A stretch of 64,000 nucleotides of DNA from CAZVPF01 sp964628195 (GTDB taxonomy: Bacteria > Planctomycetota > Phycisphaerae > Sedimentisphaerales > Anaerohalosphaeraceae). Made by a program: the position numbers and the translations under genes. This document shows, in pieces, positions 50,061-59,528 of the stretch (position 1 is its first letter; the number at the start of each line of letters is the position of its first letter). The notes under the pieces were generated by a model that saw only the letters and a list, made by a program, of their open reading frames with translations, searched no databases and was not told the DNA's origin. The stretch covers positions 156,083 through 220,082 of the forward strand of contig CAZVPF010000001.1 of NCBI GenBank assembly GCA_964628195.1, read 5' to 3'.

Positions 50061-51392
50061 TTAAATCAACCTTTGTTTACACCACGGACAGTAGTTCCAG
50101 AATGAGGCGTCTACGGACCACCCGCAAGATGTGCATAAATCCGGAAAAGGCCAGGCCTGCCATTTTGTTTTGACCTTCGCGTGGCAATCGGGACAGTATT
50201 TCATGAACTTTGCGAGACGATGACCGCACTTTTTGCAATGGTCGATCATGTTCATGAAAGGGGCCTTTGCCGGGGCCTGCGGTTCGAATCTTCCCTTGTA
50301 GCACCACGGGCAGTATTTCCACTGCGGCAGCACACCTCGGTGACACTCGGGACAAAGGTGTGTGAACATTGTAGTCTCGTCAAATCGGTTTTTTTCATAC
50401 CCGCACCACGGGCAGATCGACATATATTCGCTTACAGGCTCCCGGCAGTTTTGGCAGGGACTCAGCGATGGAAATATCCTTGAGTATCGTTTTGTAAAGG
50501 TTTCGCGCCTGAGCTGCTGCCAGTCTGTTTGAGGTTCGCGTACAAGTCTTGTGGACAGTGCCTGCCTGACCGGGGCAGGAAGGTGTTTGTGCATCTCGAT
50601 ATGCATTCTTTCTGCGTTGGGATATCTTTTCCCGGGGTCGATGGCGATGGCTTTTTTGATGAACTTCGCGAATTTTGTATTTGTCCTGTCGAGCAGCCTG
50701 TTGTATCCACGAGGCGGCCACTTAAAAGGCCATTCGGGAACCGTACCTGTCAGGTATTCATAGAGTATAATCCCCACCGAGAAGCAGTCGCTGCGGTAAG
50801 TCGGCTTGCCGTAAGCCTGTTCCGGGGCGACATAGCCGGGTGTGCCGAACTCGTCGATGGTTTTCATTTTCCCCCTTACGTGCAAACCTATCCCGAAATC
50901 TCCGAGCGCAGCGTGGTCATGCGGAAACAGGAATATGTTCGACGGTGCGACGTCGCAATGGACTATACGGTTATTATGTGCGTGAGCAAGGCCCTTCAGC
51001 ACCTGGTCGACGATTGTTATTATCCTGCGCACGCTCATCGGTTTCGACCGGTCGCTGAGCGTGTCGACAGAAAGCTCGGTCGCCAGAACCGCATGGCCGT
51101 TGATTATTTCTGCGTTTTTTAACGGCATTATATTCGGGTGACGCAGCCGGGAGATAAGCCTTACCTCCCGCAGGATCGAGTTGTTGTCTCGCTTGCCGTC
51201 GACGTTGGCAAGGGGAATCTTCAGTGCCACGACAAGGCCTTCTACAGAGTCGGTTGCTTTCCATATCTCGGAGAAGCCCCCGGAGGCGATGTGTTTTTCA
51301 AGGCGGTACTTGCCGAGCATCGTTCCGCGTCTGAGTTTGAGAGCTTCGACGCTCTCACCTGCCGGGAAGTTCAGTCCCTTTGCTCGTGCCAT
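50061..51392 (-). CDS. Serine/threonine protein kinase with four C-terminal zinc ribbons
   Basis: 443 residues. The Hanks-type kinase domain is at about 28-285: glycine loop IASGGFSEIWKA, lysine K58 in VALK, catalytic loop HCDVAPSNIFL with D147 (usual HRD changed to HCD), and D165 in GDFGIGL. APE-like VAPEQAYGKPTYRSDCFSVGIILYEYLTG follows. About 310-443 carry four treble-clef or zinc-ribbon units of the type C-x2-C-x~13-C-x2-C (CQNC/CPWC, CPEC/CPWC, CKKC/CPDC, CTSC/CPWC). There is no membrane helix, so it is cytosolic. The phosphatase gene follows directly. The Cys-rich tail may bind a partner, RNA or metal, or sense redox state; this is inference. Confidence 0.9.
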   Translation of the reverse strand: MARAKGLNFPAGESVEALKLRRGTMLGKYRLEKHIASGGFSEIWKATDSVEGLVVALKIPLANVDGKRDNNSILREVRLISRLRHPNIMPLKNAEIINGHAVLATELSVDTLSDRSKPMSVRRIITIVDQVLKGLAHAHNNRIVHCDVAPSNIFLFPHDHAALGDFGIGLHVRGKMKTIDEFGTPGYVAPEQAYGKPTYRSDCFSVGIILYEYLTGTVPEWPFKWPPRGYNRLLDRTNTKFAKFIKKAIAIDPGKRYPNAERMHIEMHKHLPAPVRQALSTRLVREPQTDWQQLRRETFTKRYSRIFPSLSPCQNCREPVSEYMSICPWCGYEKNRFDETTMFTHLCPECHRGVLPQWKYCPWCYKGRFEPQAPAKAPFMNMIDHCKKCGHRLAKFMKYCPDCHAKVKTKWQAWPFPDLCTSCGWSVDASFWNYCPWCKQRLI

Positions 51393-51475
51393 AAAGCTGT
51401 GTCTCCGATCATAAGCCGGTTTTGTATCCTGTGCCGGTAAATGCCCGGCTGTTTTAGATTATAGCCCCTTGCTGC

Positions 51476-53956
51476 TCAGCTTTCAAGAAGATCGGTGAAT
51501 TTATATTTTTTTGTCCGCGGATTTATTCGTATTGTTTTGATCTCGAACGGTTCGAGCTCGATGTTTATTGTCTTGCCGATCGCCGGAAGTTTGAGTTTGG
51601 TTGCTCTTTTCCTTCCGGTCGGCTCGAATAGTCGAACCACCAGGTCGGACCCTTTGTCGGACCTTTTTGCGGCTGTAAGTTCGACGGTTTTGTCGGAAAG
51701 CTCGGCAAGAGGTTTGGGTTTCCTGCCCGTCCCCGGCGGGAAAAAGCTAAGTGCTGCCGGCTGTTCGTTCTTCGTGAGAGCGAGCCTGTCGATGCCGTTT
51801 AGCACAGCGGTTCGCGGACCCGCTTTGAGCCAGAACTCGAAGAGCCTTTCACCCTGGTCGATGCGCGGTGTAAAGCGGTCCTGCCGAAGACCCTGCGAGG
51901 TGATCTCGAAGGCGCCGGACGAATATGCCGGAGAGCGAAGCAGGGTCAGCCTCGCCCTGCCGTCTTTGAAGTCGCTGCCGTAGGTGCCGTTGTTTACCAC
52001 CGCAAATGCAAGCTTGTCTTTTTTGCTGTCGATGGCGACCCATTTCTGCGCCACCGATTCGGTCCCGTCGTCAAACAGCCCCTCCCTGCCGTATGCGACC
52101 TGCCCCGTAAATTCGGGCTGCTTCAACGCCGAGGGTATCTCAAGTTTGAGCATTGTATCCTTTTCGTTCCACAATACCCTGCACTGTATTGCGAACTCGT
52201 CGGTTGTTTTGGACATTATGTAACGCTGGCAGATGAACGATTGGTTGTACTCGAAGACAGCTTCGACGATCGAGCGCACCGACCCGTCTTCGATAACCCT
52301 CACCGAATCGATCGTTCCGTCTTGAACGCCCGAAAACCAGCTGCCTTTTGTTTTGTTCATCAGCTTGAATTTGCCCTGTACCTTCGGGAAGGAGGTATGC
52401 CTGCCTTCCCACGAGTCGGCGCTGTCCGCTATTGCAAGCGGTGCGAAAGCTGCCGGTTTTACAAAGTTCTTGCCGTTGACCGCCAGCTTGTCCACAAGTC
52501 CTGTACGGGTGTTTATTACGACGTTCAGTTTTTCGCCTTTGAAATTTATTTTACCGTTGCGGGCCTTTAGCTTTATCTTCGGTTCGGGAGCCTCTTCAAT
52601 AAGACAGTCGAACCGGTTCATGCCGGGCTTGAGACGGGCATTGAAGACAATATGCTTTCGCCAGTCCACGGCCAGACTTGACATTTCCTGCTCGATCTGT
52701 GAGGCAAGCTGCTTTTTGCCCGCCATAACCTTGACGTCTCTGTACGGGAACGGGCCAAATTCTGGCGTGCTGAACTCGCAGTCAACAGCCTGCTCCACGT
52801 CAAACGGGTGCGGATTATGAACAAGTATCGGCACCGTGCCTTCTTTTGCCTTGGGCTGACCTGAGCACAGCGCGAAAAACGCCTTGGTTTTGATTCTTTC
52901 TCCGATCTCCAAACCGTGTTCCAGCTCCCTCAAGACACCCTCTTCGACCGGGGGTATCCCCGAGCCGGGAAGTGCGTCGTGGAACTGGGCCGATGCCATA
53001 TCCTTTTGCATTTGTTCTATTTCAAAGTACGGGTAGTCCATCACCCCGTTCAGCCATGCCTGGCAGCACATCTTCTCTGCGGAGAAAATCGCGTTTTCCA
53101 GCCTGCGGTATTTCTGCTTAACGCGTATCATCGATGTATAACAGCCCACCGCCCAGGGATTGAGGCCCTTGTCCCAGCGGCCCAGCTCGTCGTATTTCTT
53201 TTTGACATACTTGAAATAATCCTGCGGTGTGGAATGTTCGACTTTGGCCCCCTTGTAGTTTTTCAGCAGTTTGTTGACTTCGGCGAGGTCCTTTTTGGAC
53301 GGGCCGCCGCCGTGGTTGCCCACGCCCCAGAGAACCATATAAGTATCTTCCTCGTCGAAATCTTCGATACGTTCGGCGATGACCTGCGCCGCCTGGCCTC
53401 GCCATGAGTTGTACCAGCCGGGAAAACGTGTTGCCATTATTTCCGAGCCGTCAAAACCTACCCATACGAAGTTCATGCCGGGAAGTTCGATGTCTTCACG
53501 CCGCGGCCTGCCGAAAAGGTACGAATCAAATCCTGTTTTTGCCATTATCTGCACCAGCCCGCGCGTATGGCCGAACGGGTCAAAGTTGATGGCGGTTTTC
53601 ACCTCAACTCCGAAATGCTCCCTGAAATATCTCTTGCCGAGAGATACCTGCCGGACAAACGCCTCGCCGCTGGGCATGTTGCAGTCGGGCTGAAGATACC
53701 ATCCGCCCATTATGTTCCACCTGCCTGACTTGACGAGTTTTTGAATGCGTTTGAAAAGGTCCGGCTCGTACTGGCGGACCCATTCATAGAGAACAGCTTC
53801 ATTATGGTTGAATATAAAAGTGTCGTATTTTTCACAAAGCTCGGCGGCGATCCTGAAAGTGGAAAGGGCCTCGCCGGCACCTTCCGGCCATTCCCAAAGC
53901 CAAACCGGGTCAAGATGAGCGTTGCAGATTAAGTAAACCTTTTTTTGCGAAGACAT
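51476..53956 (-). CDS. GH38 family alpha-mannosidase
   Basis: 826 residues from the ATG at 53956, chosen because GGAGC is just before it and because the family sequence starts there; the frame runs 24 codons further up without support. The zinc site is NAHLDPVWLW (H14, D16), and D126 in NFDPFGHTRGL is the expected catalytic nucleophile that also binds zinc. VLWGVGNHGGGPSKKDL and AQFHDALPGSGIP are further family segments. The C-terminal half is the usual all-beta domain. No export signal is seen. It would cut terminal alpha-mannose from imported or recycled glycans. It is a single gene with no evident operon partner. Confidence 0.9.
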   Translation of the reverse strand: MSSQKKVYLICNAHLDPVWLWEWPEGAGEALSTFRIAAELCEKYDTFIFNHNEAVLYEWVRQYEPDLFKRIQKLVKSGRWNIMGGWYLQPDCNMPSGEAFVRQVSLGKRYFREHFGVEVKTAINFDPFGHTRGLVQIMAKTGFDSYLFGRPRREDIELPGMNFVWVGFDGSEIMATRFPGWYNSWRGQAAQVIAERIEDFDEEDTYMVLWGVGNHGGGPSKKDLAEVNKLLKNYKGAKVEHSTPQDYFKYVKKKYDELGRWDKGLNPWAVGCYTSMIRVKQKYRRLENAIFSAEKMCCQAWLNGVMDYPYFEIEQMQKDMASAQFHDALPGSGIPPVEEGVLRELEHGLEIGERIKTKAFFALCSGQPKAKEGTVPILVHNPHPFDVEQAVDCEFSTPEFGPFPYRDVKVMAGKKQLASQIEQEMSSLAVDWRKHIVFNARLKPGMNRFDCLIEEAPEPKIKLKARNGKINFKGEKLNVVINTRTGLVDKLAVNGKNFVKPAAFAPLAIADSADSWEGRHTSFPKVQGKFKLMNKTKGSWFSGVQDGTIDSVRVIEDGSVRSIVEAVFEYNQSFICQRYIMSKTTDEFAIQCRVLWNEKDTMLKLEIPSALKQPEFTGQVAYGREGLFDDGTESVAQKWVAIDSKKDKLAFAVVNNGTYGSDFKDGRARLTLLRSPAYSSGAFEITSQGLRQDRFTPRIDQGERLFEFWLKAGPRTAVLNGIDRLALTKNEQPAALSFFPPGTGRKPKPLAELSDKTVELTAAKRSDKGSDLVVRLFEPTGRKRATKLKLPAIGKTINIELEPFEIKTIRINPRTKKYKFTDLLES

Positions 53957-54178
53957 AAAGCTCCAATCAATACTAATTATAAAATGAACAGAGGAGGGTA
54001 AATATAAGAGATATAAACCTTTTTTCAAATAAAAAACGGTCTTGACGGCGGAAATGCTGTAAATGGCATTATTATTACCTGAATTTAAAAATATTTTGTC
54101 GTTTTGTTTTCAGGTAGTTCTGTAACATATCGGACCATGCGGGACTATTGATATAGAATAGCTGTAAACCCGGAGGTT

Positions 54179-55081
54179 ATGGTGAAAAAGCGGATAGACC
54201 TTTTGTTATTGATATGGTTGCCGGCTTTGGTTTTCGGGTTGCCGGCACAGGCTTCGGTGGTAAGTTTACAGGTGATGAACGGCGGGGCGCAGGTATTTAG
54301 TGAAACTTCCGGGGTTTGGAACAGCAGGTACATGCTCGTCGAGGGTCCGGGTAGCGGGTTTTCCGCGGATGTTCCGGTAAGGGGACATTTTGCGGCAGGC
54401 CGTGAAGATATGCAAAGTTCGCTGAAACTCACCGCCCGGGCGGGGGAAAATGGTATATCCGGGGTTTATTGGAGTGGTTTTGAGAGTGGCGCCGCAAGCC
54501 CCGGGGATATATCGGGTCAGTCCGCCGGGTTGAGTGTTTTTACTATGGAGGCATGGGTTAAGTTCGTGGACATTGGTGAAGGTTCGGGCGTGGCCGTTAC
54601 GCTCGGCAGGTATTCCGACAACAGCCCGATTGCGAAATTTCGACACGTGCCGCAATACGACATGTCGTATTTCCAGGCCAGCTTCGGTGGGCAATGGAAA
54701 ACCGCGGTCAAAATGAACGTTAAGGACGGCAAGTACCAGTGGCATCATCTGGCGGCAACTTACGATGGAACTTATCTGAGGTTCTTTTACGATGGTGCTC
54801 TTGCCGACGAACAGCAGGTATCAGTCGGCCTTCAATGGGAAGATGATATCGCCCCGTTTGTTGGCTTCGAGGGGACCGGGGCCAACTTTTTCGAGGGTTA
54901 CATCGACGACTTCTGCGTTCGCAGCGAAGTTGTCGATCCGCGGTATGATATTCAAAGCGGCTGGTACGGCGCCCTTGATTACCTTGTCGTCGTTCCGGAG
55001 CCTGCGAGCCTGTGCCTTATGTCGCTTGCGGTGTTTATAGTTTTGGTTACGAGAAAAAGACACTTGCGAAATATAAAATAA
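54179..55081 (+). CDS. LamG-domain secreted protein with PEP-CTERM tail
   Basis: 300 residues. GGAGG lies immediately before the ATG at 54179 and a GTG at 54182; the GTG has the better spacing. The signal peptide ends near PAQA. Residues about 85-255 form a LamG/concanavalin-like jelly roll (FTMEAWVKFVDIGEGSG, WHHLAATYDGTYLRFFYDGALADEQQV, FFEGYIDDFCVRSEVV). The end has VVPEPASLCLMSLAVFIVLVT and the basic tail RKRHL, an exosortase sorting signal. It is probably a surface protein that binds or holds glycans; no catalytic residues are recognised. Confidence 0.82.
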   Translation: MVKKRIDLLLLIWLPALVFGLPAQASVVSLQVMNGGAQVFSETSGVWNSRYMLVEGPGSGFSADVPVRGHFAAGREDMQSSLKLTARAGENGISGVYWSGFESGAASPGDISGQSAGLSVFTMEAWVKFVDIGEGSGVAVTLGRYSDNSPIAKFRHVPQYDMSYFQASFGGQWKTAVKMNVKDGKYQWHHLAATYDGTYLRFFYDGALADEQQVSVGLQWEDDIAPFVGFEGTGANFFEGYIDDFCVRSEVVDPRYDIQSGWYGALDYLVVVPEPASLCLMSLAVFIVLVTRKRHLRNIK

Positions 55082-55116
55082 TACTCCTTCTTTTCTTTCA
55101 TACACTGTTTCGTTCC

Positions 55117-55152
55117 AGCGGGGCAAGTATTCAGTCTGTCCCGCTATTTTTT
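55117..55152 (+). terminator. Terminator of the LamG/PEP-CTERM gene, overlapping the convergent metX end
   Basis: AGCGGGGCA (55117-55125) pairs with TGTCCCGCT (55137-55145, one G-T pair), followed by ATTTTTT. The right arm reaches into the last codons of the convergent MetX-MetW gene, which stops at 55144. Confidence 0.8.
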
Positions 55153-56952
55153 GCTGGTTACGTACACGGCCTGTTCGGCCAGCAGGTTAGGCGCGAACGA
55201 AACGGGTGAAAGCTTGTTGGCGACGATCGGTATTTTCCTTTCGATGCGGATGTCGAGCTTTTCGCAGAAATTGTCAAAGTCCTTCAGCGACAGGAAATGG
55301 ATGTTCGGCGAGTTGTGCCACTCGTATGGAAGTTCGGGCGATTTTGGTGCGCAGCCTTGCACAAAAAGCTGAACTCGGCATTTCCAGTAGGCGAAGTTCG
55401 GGAAGCTGATGACTACTTTTTTGCCCACGCGAAGCATCTCGCGAAAGACACGCTCGGCGTCCATGATTGTTTGCAGGGTTTGTGAAAGTATTACATAGTC
55501 AAAGCTGTTGTCGGGATAAAGGTCCAGGCCGCGCTCGACGTCGCGATGTATGACCGACAGGCCTTTGTTTACGCTGTTTATCACGAGGTCCTGGCTGACC
55601 TCGATACCCTCGGCGGTGATGTTCTTGTCGAAAACAAGACGCGTTAAAAGCTCACCGTTGCCGCAGCCTACGTCGAGGACCTTTGAGTCGGGCTGGATTA
55701 TCTGCTCGATAAGCTCGTAGTCGATACGTGCCCGCTTGGGGGAGTCGTAAATTGTCACATCCTGAAGCTCGGGCTGCCTCTGCCTCTCTTTTTGAATGTC
55801 ATTTTGCCTGTCGAAGGTCGTGTTGATAAATCCCGACAGAAGCGGGCCGAGCGTCTCGGGCTCGAGCAGGAACGAGTCATGCCCGTATGGCGAATCGATA
55901 TTGCAGTAGCTCACGTCTTTGCCGTTTATTGCAAGCGACTTGAGCATCTCCTCTGAGTGCGAAGGCGGAAAAAGCCAGTCGCTGGTGAAGCTGACGATCA
56001 AAAACCTGCACCTCGTTTTGGCGAACGCCTTTTCGAGCGAGCCGTGCTCCTTCTCAAGATCGAAGTAGTCCATCGCCTTTGTAATATAAAGGTAGCTGTT
56101 CGCGTCGAAGCGTTCCACGAATGTCTGGCCCTGGTATGACAGGTAGGTTTCGACAGAGAACTCCGAGGCGAAGTCGTAGCTGTAATCTTCGGCGTTGCGG
56201 AGCTTTCTGCCGAACTTGTCACGCATTGATTTTTCGGACAGGTAGGTAATGTGCCCTATCATACGCGCGATGGCAAGACCGTGCTCCGGAAGCTGGGGCG
56301 GATTGTAGTTGCCTGCCGCGAAATTTTTGTCGGCAATGATAGCGTTTCGGCCTACCGCGTCGAAGGCGATACCCTGCGGGCTCAGGTGCGTGGTCGAGGC
56401 GATGACAATCGCCGAACGCGCGAAGTCGGGGTAGTTAATGGACCATTGCAGCACCTGCATGCCGCCCATTGACCCGCCAATTATTGCCAGCACCTTATCG
56501 ATACCCAGCTTCTCGAGAAGCAGCTTCTGTACGCGAACCATATCGGAGATGGTGATTATCGGAAATTCCAGGCCGTATTTTTTGCCGGTATCCGGATTGA
56601 TTTCCGATGGGCCAGTCGTTCCCGAACATCCGCCAAGGCAGTTCGAGCATATAACGAAGTATTTGTCGGTGTCGATGGCCTTGCCCGGCCCGACCATATT
56701 GTCCCACCAGCCGGCCTTGCGGTCGCCGGGATTGTTTTTGCCCGCGACGTGCGCGTTGCCGCTAAGGGCGTGACAGATATAAATAACGTTCGATTTGTCG
56801 GCGTTGAGCCTGCCGTAGGTTTCGTATGCGACGTCGACGGGGCCTAAGCTCTTGCCGCACTCAAGCTGCAGCGGGGACTGCTGCTCGACGACGCGAACGG
56901 TCTTGGTCTCTACCAGCCCGACGGTATTTGTGTTTTGATTTTTATCGTTCAT
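55144..56952 (-). CDS. metX: Homoserine O-acetyltransferase fused to MetW methyltransferase-like domain
   Basis: 602 residues, about 200 more than normal MetX. Residues about 20-385 are the alpha/beta-hydrolase MetX: HALSGNAHVAG, the nucleophile elbow GGSMGGMQVLQW with S161, SDWLFPPSHSEEM carrying the catalytic Asp and PYGHDSFLLE the catalytic His. Residues about 410-602 are a MetW-type SAM-dependent methyltransferase fold (KVLDVGCGNGELLTRL, DYVILSQTLQTIMDAERVFREMLRVG, ISFPNFAYWKCR). MetX makes O-acetylhomoserine in methionine synthesis. MetW is normally a separate gene next to metX and is thought to support its activity. The fusion ties the two in fixed ratio. No SAM riboswitch was recognised upstream. 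Confidence 0.9.
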   Translation of the reverse strand: MNDKNQNTNTVGLVETKTVRVVEQQSPLQLECGKSLGPVDVAYETYGRLNADKSNVIYICHALSGNAHVAGKNNPGDRKAGWWDNMVGPGKAIDTDKYFVICSNCLGGCSGTTGPSEINPDTGKKYGLEFPIITISDMVRVQKLLLEKLGIDKVLAIIGGSMGGMQVLQWSINYPDFARSAIVIASTTHLSPQGIAFDAVGRNAIIADKNFAAGNYNPPQLPEHGLAIARMIGHITYLSEKSMRDKFGRKLRNAEDYSYDFASEFSVETYLSYQGQTFVERFDANSYLYITKAMDYFDLEKEHGSLEKAFAKTRCRFLIVSFTSDWLFPPSHSEEMLKSLAINGKDVSYCNIDSPYGHDSFLLEPETLGPLLSGFINTTFDRQNDIQKERQRQPELQDVTIYDSPKRARIDYELIEQIIQPDSKVLDVGCGNGELLTRLVFDKNITAEGIEVSQDLVINSVNKGLSVIHRDVERGLDLYPDNSFDYVILSQTLQTIMDAERVFREMLRVGKKVVISFPNFAYWKCRVQLFVQGCAPKSPELPYEWHNSPNIHFLSLKDFDNFCEKLDIRIERKIPIVANKLSPVSFAPNLLAEQAVYVTSKK

Positions 56953-57033
56953 GATAACCGGACAATATATACGGTCACAGCGGGATAATCAATGGAAACT
57001 ATTCGGCGCCGCTGCTGGATTTCTCGACAGGTA

Positions 57034-57900
57034 TCATCTACTGGCTCGGTATTTCTTGACAAACCCTGTGGGGTTATAGCTCATTTTCGCTTTCCGCAGT
57101 CCCTCGATCCCGAGATCCTGCTCGCGGTTGACGAACTGGTACTTCATGGGCAGGACCATCGCAAAGGCCTGGCTCGCGTACTGGTAGATGCCCTGCATGT
57201 CGGGCTCTCGCAGAGCCTTTTCGAAATGTATCGCGTAGGTCCAGCCCAGCGCGACTTCCTCGCCCAGGCACCATGCAGCCGGCCCGCCGTCGACATAGTA
57301 CATTGCCCCGCAAAGCTGAAGCTGGTTCATTCGCTCAAGGGCCTCCCTCGCAGGTCCATAGTCGCCGTTTGCCCCTGAACCTTCCCGCCATTTTTCGAGC
57401 ACTTCCATCGCGTCCGGCACATATTCGTCCAGCAGCGGCCGGGCGATTACCTCGTGCTTGTCCAGCAGCGCGTTGACGTGGTTCTTTTTCTTGTGGAACT
57501 TCCGCCCCGCAAGCTCTGCCAGGTCCCTGCGGGAGTAAATGTAATCGAAGTTGTCCCGGTCTTCGGCGACGGTGTACCCGTATTCTTCAAGCGACTGACC
57601 CTGCGCTGCCGTCACGCATTTCATGTAAGCGTGCGAGCTGAAAAGCTCTGCAAGCTCATCCTCATCGCAAAGACCGAAAGGCAGCATGAAAAACTTCTCC
57701 CCGCTGTCTTCGCCGAGTATGACAATCCGGCCATGTTCGAGCGTCGACAGGCGGTAATTATGCACATCGCGAAAAAGGTAGATATTGGCGAAGGTAAACT
57801 CCGATATGCCCCCCGCAAGCAGGCGAAACTTGTCGTGCAGAAACTGCCTGCAATCGAGCGTTATCTCGCAGCTTTGCGGGTAACTCGGTATTTTTTCCAA
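57034..57900 (-). CDS. DUF2156 (phosphatidylglycerol lysyltransferase-like C-terminal domain) protein
   Basis: 288 residues. The TTG start at 57900 has AGGGATC upstream; no better start is seen. The two halves look like GNAT-type acyltransferase folds: SEFTFANIYLFRDVHNYRL and YIYSRRDLAELAGRKFHKKKNHVNALL early, then AWCLGEEVALGWTYAIHFEKALRE and FVNREQDLGIEGLRKAKMSYNPTGFVKKY at the end, which is the DUF2156 pattern. No membrane helix is present, unlike MprF. It may transfer an aminoacyl or acyl group; the acceptor is unknown. Confidence 0.8.
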   Translation of the reverse strand: MEKIPSYPQSCEITLDCRQFLHDKFRLLAGGISEFTFANIYLFRDVHNYRLSTLEHGRIVILGEDSGEKFFMLPFGLCDEDELAELFSSHAYMKCVTAAQGQSLEEYGYTVAEDRDNFDYIYSRRDLAELAGRKFHKKKNHVNALLDKHEVIARPLLDEYVPDAMEVLEKWREGSGANGDYGPAREALERMNQLQLCGAMYYVDGGPAAWCLGEEVALGWTYAIHFEKALREPDMQGIYQYASQAFAMVLPMKYQFVNREQDLGIEGLRKAKMSYNPTGFVKKYRASR

Positions 57901-58124
57901 AATGATCCCTTTCAGCTCAGCAGTTTTAAGCGCAGGATGATTTTACATTAAGTCGGCAGTGAAGACAAGCAGATAAATCTTATTGACTGAATTGTCAATA
58001 CTTCATATGATTAACAGGTTTCCAGAAATAGCATTTCTTATTTTGTTAAACAGTTTCTTGTCGAATTGCAAGGTGATACTGAAAAGGAGAAGAATAAATT
58101 ATCCGTTTATATCTTTTTACCAAA

Positions 58125-58436
58125 ATGCCCTCAGCCAATACATTGTCATACGCGATCCAGGCTTCACATCTCCTCTGGCTTTATCTTGCTCTGGTCAGCC
58201 TTGTAACATTTTGCATGTACGGCATTGACAAGCGACGTGCAATAAACAGTAAATCACGGGTTTCCGAAAATACCCTCCACCTGCTGACATTGATAGGCGG
58301 CACTTTCGGCGCCCTGCTCGCACAAAGGCTGTTTCATCACAAGACAAGGAAACTGAAGTTCCAGCTCATATTTATGATCATCGCACTTGTGCAATGCGCA
58401 GCCGTATTCTTCTTATACAAGCAATGGAAAAGCTGA
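58125..58436 (+). CDS. DUF1294 family small membrane protein
   Basis: 103 residues. Three hydrophobic helices surround the family core FCMYGIDKRRAINSKSRVSENTLHLL, IGGTFGALLAQRLFHHKTRKLKFQ. The YGIDKRRA and HKTRK motifs identify it. Function is unknown; DUF1294 also occurs fused to cold-shock domains in other bacteria. There is no obvious ribosome site at the ATG at 58125. It is a single gene converging on the UroD gene. Confidence 0.8.
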   Translation: MPSANTLSYAIQASHLLWLYLALVSLVTFCMYGIDKRRAINSKSRVSENTLHLLTLIGGTFGALLAQRLFHHKTRKLKFQLIFMIIALVQCAAVFFLYKQWKS

Positions 58437-58497
58437 GAAAACGATCCGCACTAATAAAACCCGGCAGCAGCGAAAACTCAGGTTCGTTTCCTGTTCT

Positions 58498-59502
58498 TTA
58501 CAGAAACTTATCCCACGTCTCAAAAGCCGTCATTACATTTTCAGGTTTCGCCCCGGGCCCGAATTCCATCTGTGCGATAACACCGCCGTCGGCGTAAAGG
58601 TGACTTTTGACCTCGTTCACCGCTTCAATAATATCCTGCTTTGAACCTTCCGGCAAAAGGTGCTGTCGGTCGATCTCGCCCCAGAAAGTCAGTCTGCCCC
58701 TGAACTTTTCACCTAAACCGGGAACGCCCATGCAGAATATCTGCGAATTTACAGCGTCAAGCCCGATCTCTATCAGGTCTTCAAGGATATCGACAATATA
58801 TCCGTCCGAGTGCATGAAAGCTTTTTTGCCTGAGTTATGGGCTGTCTCTATATATTCCGAATAAAGCGGCTTGAATATCTTCCTCCATAAATCCGGCGAA
58901 ATAAGAAGCGATCTCTGCGCACCCCAGTCATCCATGAAAATCATTCCGTCAACGTCGGTCCGGGCCCATAGCTCTAATTCGCTAAGGTGAAATTTATGAA
59001 TTATATTGATCAGGTCAATTACCTCCGGGCTTTCCAAAGCCAGGTCCATCATCGTGTTTTCTGTGCCGCGTAGAAACTGCAGCCTTTCAAAAGGACGCGG
59101 GCAGCAGCCTGCAAGAACAAACTTGTCCGTATCCCCGCAGTATTCATTAACCTTATCGATGTCAATACTCAAACATGCCGTCGGCGGGGTTACCTTGTCG
59201 ATCTCCGACAGGTCCGTTACAAGCGGTTCCTTGACTTCTCCGATAATCCCTGCCTGTTTATTTTCAAAAACACACCCCCATTCGTCAACGTAAGTGCCGA
59301 TTTCAAATGCGTCGCCTTTGGTGACAGGCGGTTGCCTGTAAAAACCCGGAGCGTTAATGATGTCGGGCGGAAACTGCTCCTGTATTGCCTTCAGTTCGTT
59401 AGGATAGTTGTTTTGCGCCCAGGGCAGCACCCATAACTGCCTCGGGATCCTTTCGGGTTTTGAAAACTCCAGCGTTCTTAATACAAGCTCCCTCGATTTC
59501 AT
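58498..59502 (-). CDS. Uroporphyrinogen decarboxylase-like protein 1 (UroD/MtaA superfamily)
   Basis: 334 residues; AGAAGGA precedes the ATG. The TIM-barrel UroD fold is recognisable from SRELVLRTLEFSKPERIPRQ at the start, GMIFMDDWGAQRSLLISPDLWRKIFKPLY in the middle and MHSDGYIVDILEDLIEIGLDAVN later, which resembles the substrate and zinc region of MtaA-type corrinoid methyltransferases. The true HemE arginine-rich start is missing, so heme synthesis is unlikely. It lies 26 bases behind its paralogue, in one operon. The neighbouring sugar-type regulator suggests catabolism of a methylated compound or sugar derivative; this is inference. Confidence 0.78.
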   Translation of the reverse strand: MKSRELVLRTLEFSKPERIPRQLWVLPWAQNNYPNELKAIQEQFPPDIINAPGFYRQPPVTKGDAFEIGTYVDEWGCVFENKQAGIIGEVKEPLVTDLSEIDKVTPPTACLSIDIDKVNEYCGDTDKFVLAGCCPRPFERLQFLRGTENTMMDLALESPEVIDLINIIHKFHLSELELWARTDVDGMIFMDDWGAQRSLLISPDLWRKIFKPLYSEYIETAHNSGKKAFMHSDGYIVDILEDLIEIGLDAVNSQIFCMGVPGLGEKFRGRLTFWGEIDRQHLLPEGSKQDIIEAVNEVKSHLYADGGVIAQMEFGPGAKPENVMTAFETWDKFL

Positions 59503-59528
59503 TCGCTTATTCCTTCTAATTCCCTTGC

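Noticed and set aside
56953..57033. SAM riboswitch ahead of the metX-metW gene
   Set aside because: The upstream gap is only about 80 bases and shows none of the conserved SAM-aptamer pairing.
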